Under the pieces are notes generated by a model. That model saw nothing but the letters and a program-made list of their open reading frames with translations. It did no database searches and was not told where the DNA came from. Shown piece by piece: positions 6,605-12,793 of a stretch of 32,534 nt of DNA; position 1 is the stretch's first letter, and each line of letters begins with the position of its first letter. This stretch comes from Bilamarchaeum sp040758595 (GTDB lineage: Archaea > Micrarchaeota > Micrarchaeia > Anstonellales > Bilamarchaeaceae): positions 1-32,534 of the forward strand of contig JBFLVJ010000017.1 in the NCBI GenBank assembly GCA_040758595.1, read 5' to 3'. The position numbers were made by a program, and so were the translations under genes.

Positions 6605-7792
6605 ATGGAATACCAACACAAATTGCTGATAGCCACGGGCCTGCTCGCAGTCATCGCGTTATATATCGCGCTCACGCTGCCGGCCCAGCCGGCGCAGCCG
6701 GATAGCAGCGAGGCCGAAGCGCTCCTGCTCAAGAGCTCCGGCTTCGGGAAAGGGCTCACGGATTATTCATACTCATACGGGGAAGTGTCTGAGGGCTACC
6801 CGACAACCTATTCCCTTGTCAGCAATGGCGGGCGCAAAAGCGCGCTCGTCGAGAATCCGCTCTCGCTCAAGACAGTGTACCTCCTCGAGAACGACACTGT
6901 GTTCTGCATCCGCTATCCTATGAGCGCGGATGAGGTGTGCTCCTCGGTAAGAGGGGATGCGGGGATGGAGAACTACGTCGAGTTCATAGACTCCAAGTTC
7001 TACAAGGATGCCAACATCCTGAAGGCGGAGAGCAGCATCGCGTACCTCCTCCAGGAGGGGTACCTCGCAGTCCAGCCGGAGATCGAGGAAGGCTCGGTCG
7101 GAGGAGTCTCCTGCCAGCTCATCAGGTACAGCATAGACTACACCAACCTGAGCCTGGACGAGGCTGCCCGGTTCGGGATAAGCTCCAACTCGCCCAGGGT
7201 GTTCATGCTCAGCGCATGCATAGACCAAGAGGGGATGAACCGGAAGAGCACACTAGATTATACGGACAACGAAGGGGCGGCTCACAGCAGGGTGCTGACG
7301 GTCTCCGCGTTCTCTGAATCCTCCGTGCCGGACATAACGGCACCGGAGCCTAACGGCGATGCTGTCGGCATCCTTAGCAAGGAGAGGGAGCATCAGATAA
7401 AGCTCGTCTCCTGCCACATCGATAAGCGGGGCCAGGACAAGGACGAATGCATCGCGGACCTGTCGCTGGTGCTCAGGAGAAAGGACCTCTGCGAGCTGGC
7501 CGGCTCCCTGAGGGATCGCTGCCTAGTGACGCTCGTGCCCGTGACCAAGGACGTGAGCATCTGCAGCAGCGTCGATGACCTGTCCTTCAAGGAGGACTGC
7601 TACATCGAGCTGGCCGGAGCTTACAAGAACGAAAGCTTCTGCGCCGGCATCACAGACCCTGCCAAGGTGGAGCACTGCCAGTCTGCCGCCATCCCAAAGA
7701 ACTCGTCGTCCGGGGATTTCGACATCGACTCCTTCATGCAGTACGTGGACGGCTACGAAAGGCCTGAAGGGGAGAACGCCACGGGCGAATGA
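6605..7792 (+). CDS. Membrane-anchored extracytoplasmic protein with Cys-repeat tail
   Basis: The ATG at 6605 is chosen because GAGGTG (6593-6598) lies 6-7 nt upstream; a GTG at 6596 falls inside that site. The 395-residue product has an N-terminal transmembrane helix (about 6-27) and then a Pro/Ala stretch. A globular outer domain follows (about 35-260). The C-terminal region (about 265-365) carries roughly ten regularly spaced Cys in a repeated helical pattern of the form C-x-I-D then DxCxxxLA. Such Cys-repeat tails occur on DPANN and other archaeal surface proteins (from memory). It ends 4 nt before the glycosyltransferase start, so the two form an operon with the gene after that. A role in the envelope is inference. 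Confidence 0.75.
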   Translation: MEYQHKLLIATGLLAVIALYIALTLPAQPAQPDSSEAEALLLKSSGFGKGLTDYSYSYGEVSEGYPTTYSLVSNGGRKSALVENPLSLKTVYLLENDTVFCIRYPMSADEVCSSVRGDAGMENYVEFIDSKFYKDANILKAESSIAYLLQEGYLAVQPEIEEGSVGGVSCQLIRYSIDYTNLSLDEAARFGISSNSPRVFMLSACIDQEGMNRKSTLDYTDNEGAAHSRVLTVSAFSESSVPDITAPEPNGDAVGILSKEREHQIKLVSCHIDKRGQDKDECIADLSLVLRRKDLCELAGSLRDRCLVTLVPVTKDVSICSSVDDLSFKEDCYIELAGAYKNESFCAGITDPAKVEHCQSAAIPKNSSSGDFDIDSFMQYVDGYERPEGENATGE

Positions 7793-7796
7793 TGGC

Positions 7797-8948
7797 ATGA
7801 AGATAGCCCTTTTCACCGACACATACAACCCGCAGACCAACGGGGTCGTCGCCTACCTGAACGACTCCATCGGCCTGCTTTCCAAGAACGACCAGGTCGT
7901 GGTGTTCGCGCCTGGAGAGGGCGGGTTCAACCGCGAGCAGGTATCCCCCAACCTATCGGTCTATTGGATACCCTCCTCCTCTTTCCCTTTCTACGAGGGC
8001 TACCGTATCGCATCCATCGATTACAAGCGGGTCAGCTCCCTCCTCAGGGAGGAGAAACCGGATATCGTCCATGCCCATGCGCCGATAAACCTCGGGCTCC
8101 AGGGGATAGTGGCAGCCAAGAGGAAGAAGATCCCCGTCGTGATAACTTACCACACCCACTTCCCAGACTACGTCCCGCATCTTCTGAACGGCAGGCTTCC
8201 CGAGGTATTCGCACAGCTTAGCGGCCATACGGTCAAGAGGATGATTAAGCACGTCTTCGGCATGGCGGATGTGGTCACAGCGCCGACAAAGGAGCTGGCG
8301 AACGAATTGCGCTCCTACGGATTGACCAACGTCATGCACCTGCCCAACGGCATCGATTTCTCGCGCTTCAAGTGCAGCGAAAGGGAAGTGAATGCTTTCA
8401 AGAGGAAGCATAAGACCGCTGGCAAGAAGGTCATCCTCTATCTGGGCAGGATAAGCTTCGAGAAGAAGATAGACCACCTGTTCGAGGCGTACCATGAGAT
8501 AGAGCGGGAGGACCGGATGCTGGTTGTCGCTGGAGGGGGGCCGTATCTCAAGCAATTCAAGAAGTTCGCCAAGGCTCTGGGCCTCAAGAACGTGGTGTTC
8601 ACGGGGTTCCTCAAGAGCGCTGCCCCGGCCTACAGGTGCGCGGACATATTCGTCTCTGCATCCGACAGCGAGACATTCGGGCTGACATTCGTGGAGGCTA
8701 TGCACAACGGCGTTCCGCCAATAGGCGTTCGCAGGCTAGGGCCCAAGGAGGTCATCAAGAACGGCAAGGACGGCCTGCTTGTCAAGCCCAACGACAGCCA
8801 TGCCTTGGCACTCGCCATGGAGAGCCTGCTGGAAGACGACAAGCTGAGGGCCAGGCTCGGGAAAGAAGCCCGTGAGAGCGCCAAGAGGTACTCCATAGAG
8901 AGGAGCGTCGGGGCCACCATAAGGATATACCGGAAGCTGGTCCGTTGA
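7797..8948 (+). CDS. Glycosyltransferase family 4 (GT-B), probably lipid or envelope glycan
   Basis: The start at 7797 (MKIALFTDTYNPQTNGV) is the family-typical N-terminus and lies 4 nt after the previous stop. The open frame upstream is a shadow. This 383-residue protein has an N-terminal Rossmann domain with the NGV acceptor loop and the HAHAPINLG and YHTHFPDYV segments. The C-terminal domain shows LYLGRISFEKKID, the GGGP loop and the nucleotide-sugar motif ETFGLTFVE (E-x7-E, near residues 290-298). The N-terminal signature is closest to diacylglycerol glucosyltransferases and PimB-like mannosyltransferases. The donor cannot be told from sequence. It is retaining by family rule and probably bound at the cytoplasmic membrane face. 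Confidence 0.92.
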   Translation: MKIALFTDTYNPQTNGVVAYLNDSIGLLSKNDQVVVFAPGEGGFNREQVSPNLSVYWIPSSSFPFYEGYRIASIDYKRVSSLLREEKPDIVHAHAPINLGLQGIVAAKRKKIPVVITYHTHFPDYVPHLLNGRLPEVFAQLSGHTVKRMIKHVFGMADVVTAPTKELANELRSYGLTNVMHLPNGIDFSRFKCSEREVNAFKRKHKTAGKKVILYLGRISFEKKIDHLFEAYHEIEREDRMLVVAGGGPYLKQFKKFAKALGLKNVVFTGFLKSAAPAYRCADIFVSASDSETFGLTFVEAMHNGVPPIGVRRLGPKEVIKNGKDGLLVKPNDSHALALAMESLLEDDKLRARLGKEARESAKRYSIERSVGATIRIYRKLVR

Positions 8949-9379
8949 GGTATCTGATCGTAGGCGTGGATCCAGGCATCAAGACAGGTTATGCAGCCCT
9001 TGATTTGGACGGTAACCTTGTTTCCAGCGGCTGCGAGAAGGAAGCCAGCGACGAGAGGATAGTCAAGGCATTGTCTTCCGTCGGGGTGCCGGTGCTGATA
9101 GCGGCGGACACCAATCCGCCGTCGCACTTCGTCCAGAAGGTGGCGGCCAGGCTGAACGTCAAGGTGTCATATCCTTCGCAGAGCATGACGCGGCTGGAGA
9201 AACGCCAGATAGGGGCGCAGATCGAGGACGTCCATATCCGGGACGCCTACGCGGCCGCTATCAAGGCCTATCGGAAGTATGCCAACAGGCTGCGGCAGAT
9301 AGAGAGCATGCCCGTAGACAACAAGGACGAATTGAAGCGCATGGTCGTCACCGGCCAGAGGATAGCAGAGCACCTCTAG
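8945..9379 (+). CDS. RuvC/RNase H-fold protein (DUF460-like N-terminal module)
   Basis: This 144-residue protein begins VGVDPGIKTGYAALDLDG, the first strand and catalytic Asp of an RNase H/RuvC-like fold. It has a Pro-Ser-His loop near 60. A late acidic pair lies in the helix around HIRDAYAAAIKAY (about 96-110), matching archaeal DUF460 proteins. Those are usually over 600 residues long, so this is a stand-alone short form. No ATG fits: the TTG at 8945 overlaps the glycosyltransferase stop as TTGA, indicating coupled translation. A nuclease or pseudo-nuclease acting on nucleic acid is likely; why it follows a glycosyltransferase is unclear. Confidence 0.75.
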   Translation: MRYLIVGVDPGIKTGYAALDLDGNLVSSGCEKEASDERIVKALSSVGVPVLIAADTNPPSHFVQKVAARLNVKVSYPSQSMTRLEKRQIGAQIEDVHIRDAYAAAIKAYRKYANRLRQIESMPVDNKDELKRMVVTGQRIAEHL

Positions 9380-9385
9380 CGGGCA

Positions 9386-9853
9386 TCATTCAGACGGCAA
9401 CAGACCGGCGAGCTTAGCGAAGGGTCTGTGCGTGAGCCCCTCATCTGCGGATTTGGAGGAGAGATACTCTTGGTTCGTGCTGATGCGTGTGAATGCATCA
9501 GTCACAATCACTTTCAAGCCGGGCCTGTGGTCCAAGAATGCCAGCATTATCCTGAGGGTGCCGCTAGCTGTTTTAGGATCCAGCTCATCGACGACCTTTT
9601 CACAGATGCCTTTGAGGACCTCTTCGGTAGAACTGCCGTGCACACCCAATTCCGAGGCCGCATTAACCCGAAGGCCCCAATCGAATCCGCATCCGGATGC
9701 CCACATGCAGCCCGGATCATTAGGGAAACCATGCGCCCATGCCTCGCAGAGCGAGAGGACCCTTTGATCGAGTCTATCGACCGTTTTCCCAGGGGGGTTT
9801 TGAAGCGCCGCCATGTCCAGTAGGATGATATCTTGCGAAAATCCTTGCGTCAT
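9386..9853 (-). CDS. Hypothetical protein (frame and start uncertain)
   Basis: This 155-residue open frame is unlike any family I recognise. Four Cys and a Trp-rich stretch (about 36-62) suggest a folded core; no signal or membrane segment is seen. The start is doubtful. A GAGGG directly abuts the ATG at 9853. A different frame has an ATG at 9899 with a better-spaced GAGG; it encodes 41 residues with a KRKPGRP motif, like an AT-hook, and stops inside this gene. Either a short leader peptide or a frameshifted longer gene is possible. It converges with the RuvC-like gene, 6 bp apart. Confidence 0.5.
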   Translation of the reverse strand: MTQGFSQDIILLDMAALQNPPGKTVDRLDQRVLSLCEAWAHGFPNDPGCMWASGCGFDWGLRVNAASELGVHGSSTEEVLKGICEKVVDELDPKTASGTLRIMLAFLDHRPGLKVIVTDAFTRISTNQEYLSSKSADEGLTHRPFAKLAGLLPSE

Positions 9854-10017
9854 CCCTCGGTTCTGGCCTGCCTGGTTTTCTCTTGGTTTTTCTGCCCATC
9901 TGATCCCTCGAAGATATCACCATCACGTGAACGAAAGTTATTTTAATACTTTCTTCCTCTTTTTAACACATCATGCAGGAGAAGCTGGCACTGTGTAGCT
10001 AGGGTTGGACCGAAACA

Positions 10018-10027
10018 TTTAAATATA
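10018..10027 (+). promoter_or_regulatory. tfe: TATA box of the TFE gene
   Basis: TTTAAATATA ends about 38 nt before the ATG at 10065. Transcription from about 10048 would exclude the ATG at 10032 and leave a short leader containing GGTGAT (10055-10060), 4 nt before the chosen start. Confidence 0.6.
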
Positions 10028-10064
10028 AAGAATGAGCAATAACAGGTGTGTTGTGGTGATGCTC

Positions 10065-10757
10065 ATGGCTATTAAGAGGAAGATTGTCAAACAGAACAGG
10101 GGGAAAACCGCCAAAAAGGCCTCCAAGGCCCCGGCGAAGAAGCTTTTGAAGAAAGCCCCCAAGCCCCGGATAGCCGCCAAATCCTCCAAAAAGGCCGTGA
10201 GCAAGCCGGAAAAGGCCGTCGAGGCCATAGACAAGGAGAAACTCGCCCGCGAGCTCCAAAAAACCAGGGAAGATGAGCAGAAGAAGCTGATGCAGGGCGT
10301 GATCAAGGTATTGGGGGATGCAAGCATCAGGCAGAACCTCATCGAGATTGGCGGGGAGAACGCGCTCGCCATCGTCAGGAACTTCTACGGCAACTGCAGC
10401 GACGAGGAACTGGCCAAGAAACTGAAGATAAAGATAAGCGACGTGCGCGCGACGTTGAACAAATTGCACAACGAGGGTCTCGTGAACTATATCAGGGAGA
10501 AGGACAGCGAGACCGGATGGTATTCATACAGCTGGTCTTTGAACCATGGCCGCATGGAGAAATGGGCCAGCATCCAATTGAACGGCGTCAATCCCCACGC
10601 TAACGGGATCGACTACTATTTCTGCCCCTCCTGCGGCGCTTCGAGCGTGACCAATTTCGAGTCCGCGACCGATATCAATTTCCGGTGCGAGAGCTGCAAC
10701 CGGATGCTGGAATTCCTCGATGAGAAGAAGATGCTCCAGCTCTATGAGAGGAAGTAA
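10065..10757 (+). CDS. tfe: Transcription factor E, alpha subunit, with basic N-terminal tail
   Basis: TFE helps RNA polymerase open promoters by contacting the clamp and non-template strand. The ATG at 10065 is chosen from TATA position and the GGTGAT site. Residues 75-160 of 230 form the winged-helix domain, ending in the family pattern GWYSYSWSLN. A helix and then a zinc ribbon follow (C187, C190, C208, C211), with the acidic/aromatic end typical of TFE. Odd here is a tail of about 60 residues rich in Lys, Ala and Pro (about residues 1-60), resembling histone H1 or a bacterial AlgP-like tail, which ordinary archaeal TFE lacks. It may bind DNA non-specifically. Confidence 0.85.
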   Translation: MAIKRKIVKQNRGKTAKKASKAPAKKLLKKAPKPRIAAKSSKKAVSKPEKAVEAIDKEKLARELQKTREDEQKKLMQGVIKVLGDASIRQNLIEIGGENALAIVRNFYGNCSDEELAKKLKIKISDVRATLNKLHNEGLVNYIREKDSETGWYSYSWSLNHGRMEKWASIQLNGVNPHANGIDYYFCPSCGASSVTNFESATDINFRCESCNRMLEFLDEKKMLQLYERK

Positions 10758-11672
10758 TCAGATAGTGTTGTCGAAGATAACCTCGTTTCCTTCTAGATAG
10801 AGGTTTCTGATTGGTATCTTGCCGCCGTATATGCATCGGTAGGCGGCAGCGGCTTTGTCGACGCAAGGATACTCGTAGGTGACGAACGTATTGACCGCTT
10901 TGGTGTACCCCATTTTCTCGAATTCATGGAACAGTGTGGCGGCCAGGAAAGAGCAGTAGGGCGCTCCGTTCGGGTTCGTGATGCTGACCTGCACCGTCGA
11001 ATGCATGGACGTCACGGTGCCGTTATCGGTAAAACGCATGGGCAGCAGCAAGCGGCGGCTCTTGTCCGGAGCTGTCATCAGTTCGCCGGGTTTGAAAAGC
11101 TGGCGGCGGGAGAGCATCTTGGCGGCCAGGTTCTGGGCATAACTCTCGAAGATGATGATCAGCTTCTCATATCCTTCGGAGATTTTTCTCCTGAGACCCT
11201 CCATACGGACCCGGACCTCGTTCGGGGACAGCTCGAAGTCACGGTTGAAAAGGAAGATGGGCTCCAGATACAAACCACGAAGCAAGTACTGGATGCTTTC
11301 CGGTACCGAATAGCCTGCCTTGAAGCGCTGGCCTTCTCGGAAATCCGGGAATGCACCCGGCGCGATGTCGTTGGGCAGCAACACCAGCGAAGGGGGTTTT
11401 ATCCCCAACTCCTGGCATCTCCTGAAAACGCGCACGCACAGATCTATCGTGAGAAGCATCTCTGGCCCAAGCAGGCGGGAATCGTCCTCCTCCATGTCTG
11501 GGGCTGCCCTGACGGTGTAATTGCCAGTCAGCATCAGGATCTTCTCTCCCCGGCAACCCAGCGCGATATTATCGATTAACAAGCGCTCGCTTGGGAACCC
11601 TCTCGGGATTATGCGTCTGTGCCTGGCAATTTTTGCCATCTCGCTCGGACCAGATGTTTTATGAACACTCAT
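10758..11672 (-). CDS. Conserved-looking hypothetical protein
   Basis: The ATG at 11672 gives 304 residues; TTG 11681 is nine bases further up. The TATA-like ATTATA at 11695-11702 is about 26 nt upstream, so the message is probably leaderless. The protein is soluble, mixed alpha/beta, with no signal or membrane helix. Distinct stretches are an early basic region (about 15-35), SLVLLPNDIAPGAFPDF (about 95-111) and a C-terminal half holding NPNGAPYCSFLAATLFHEF. Two Cys near the end could form a disulfide or metal pair. I do not recognise it. It converges on TFE: the two stop codons abut with no gap. Confidence 0.65.
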   Translation of the reverse strand: MSVHKTSGPSEMAKIARHRRIIPRGFPSERLLIDNIALGCRGEKILMLTGNYTVRAAPDMEEDDSRLLGPEMLLTIDLCVRVFRRCQELGIKPPSLVLLPNDIAPGAFPDFREGQRFKAGYSVPESIQYLLRGLYLEPIFLFNRDFELSPNEVRVRMEGLRRKISEGYEKLIIIFESYAQNLAAKMLSRRQLFKPGELMTAPDKSRRLLLPMRFTDNGTVTSMHSTVQVSITNPNGAPYCSFLAATLFHEFEKMGYTKAVNTFVTYEYPCVDKAAAAYRCIYGGKIPIRNLYLEGNEVIFDNTI

Positions 11673-11741
11673 ATTTACCAATTGACACCGAAGGATTATA
11701 TTAAAGTGTTTGAAAGATTATTTGCGAAAAATGGGAATATC

Positions 11742-11749
11742 TTTAAAAA
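11742..11749 (+). promoter_or_regulatory. TATA box of the double Lrp regulator
   Basis: TTTAAAAA is centred about 25 nt before the ATG at 11770. No Shine-Dalgarno site lies between them, so the message is predicted to be leaderless. Confidence 0.6.
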
Positions 11750-11769
11750 CATCCACTTATGAGTAAATA

Positions 11770-12738
11770 ATGGCTGAAAGATTAGACAAAACAGATATGC
11801 GTCTTCTTTACGAGCTGGACTGGGATGCCAGACAATCAGACAGCGAATTGGCCAAGAAGATAAGCAAATCCAGGGAAGCGGTGAGATACCGGATGGCCAG
11901 GCTGGAAGAGAGGGGCATCATATCAGGCTATGTGACATGGATAAACGTCGCCAAGCTCGGATACCAGGCATACAAGCTGTATCTGAAGATAGGCGGAAAC
12001 GAGAGGGAGCGGGAGGAGTTCTTCAGCGCCCTGAAGAAGCACACGGACCTCTTTTGGCTCGGGATAGCCGACGGGGCATGGGACGTCGGCCTGACATTCT
12101 TCGCCAGGAGCAACGAGGAGTTCTTCCACAGGAAGAGCGAGATATTCGCCAGGCACAACAAGATAATACTCCAGAAATTCACTGGGGTGGCGGTCGATGC
12201 GTACGCCTATCCCATGAAACTGCTCCATGACGAACCGAAGGGGCCGCTCTCGCTTTTCGGCAGCCTAGGGCAGAATTCTCTCGACGATATCGACAGGAGG
12301 GTGCTCTCCGAGCTCTTCCACAACTCGCGCATCAAACTGGTGGAGCTGGCTGCCAAGACAGGTGTGAGCGTCGATATAGTCAGGAGCAGGATGAAAAGGA
12401 TGCAGGACAACGGCATCATCATCTCCTACAAGGCGATGGTTGATTACCAGAAGCTCGGCCTGGAATTCTACAAGGCGTTCCTCTACTTCGATTCGTTCTC
12501 GAAGGAGGACGAAGCGAAGCTGTTCGAGATAGCCAAACATGATCCGAACATCATCAGGAGCGTGATGCTTATCTCTCCATGGGATATAGAGCTCGAGATA
12601 ATGGTGGAGAGCTACCAGGATTTCAACCGGATTATCCGGCGCCTGAAAGCGGATTTCCCCAACCTGCGGAACGTGGAGAGCGCCACCATGTCAGCGGATT
12701 ACGTTTTCCCTGCCGAAGGAACGATAATGAAGCTTTAG
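11770..12738 (+). CDS. Tandem-duplicated Lrp/AsnC-family transcription regulator
   Basis: These 322 residues hold two complete Lrp/AsnC units in one chain. Each has a winged helix-turn-helix followed by a RAM-like beta-alpha-beta-beta-alpha-beta domain. Unit one starts LDKTDMRLLYELDWDAR with recognition helix SREAVRYRMARLEERGII. Unit two starts near residue 173, LDDIDRRVLSELFHNSR, with SVDIVRSRMKRMQDNGIIISY. Canonical members are about 150 residues with one unit, so this is a fused dimer. Effector residues typical of amino-acid sensing (a Gly-x-Asp-type loop) are not clear. The gene is transcribed towards the big membrane operon; whether it regulates it is unknown. Confidence 0.88.
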   Translation: MAERLDKTDMRLLYELDWDARQSDSELAKKISKSREAVRYRMARLEERGIISGYVTWINVAKLGYQAYKLYLKIGGNEREREEFFSALKKHTDLFWLGIADGAWDVGLTFFARSNEEFFHRKSEIFARHNKIILQKFTGVAVDAYAYPMKLLHDEPKGPLSLFGSLGQNSLDDIDRRVLSELFHNSRIKLVELAAKTGVSVDIVRSRMKRMQDNGIIISYKAMVDYQKLGLEFYKAFLYFDSFSKEDEAKLFEIAKHDPNIIRSVMLISPWDIELEIMVESYQDFNRIIRRLKADFPNLRNVESATMSADYVFPAEGTIMKL

Positions 12739-12793
12739 CCGGAACCGGAGACACGGAACAGGAGGCCGAAAAAGGGAAACCTGAATCACCGGC
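12738..12793. repeat. Heptad repeat locus 2
   Basis: Eight 7-bp units fill this gap: GCCGGAA, CCGGAGA, CACGGAA, CAGGAGG, CCGAAAA, AGGGAAA, CCTGAAT, CACCGGC. The array starts with the last base of the regulator stop codon and ends with the first base of the opposing stop codon. The whole convergent spacer is therefore repeat. Confidence 0.7.

Noticed and set aside
7575..7796. Extension of the glycosyltransferase upstream of 7797
   Set aside because: It overlaps the C-terminal Cys-repeat coding of the preceding gene, and the family N-terminus begins at 7797.
10926..11579. 217-residue plus-strand open frame
   Set aside because: Antisense shadow of the unknown 304-residue gene; Gly/Arg/Gln-rich composition and no ribosome-binding site.
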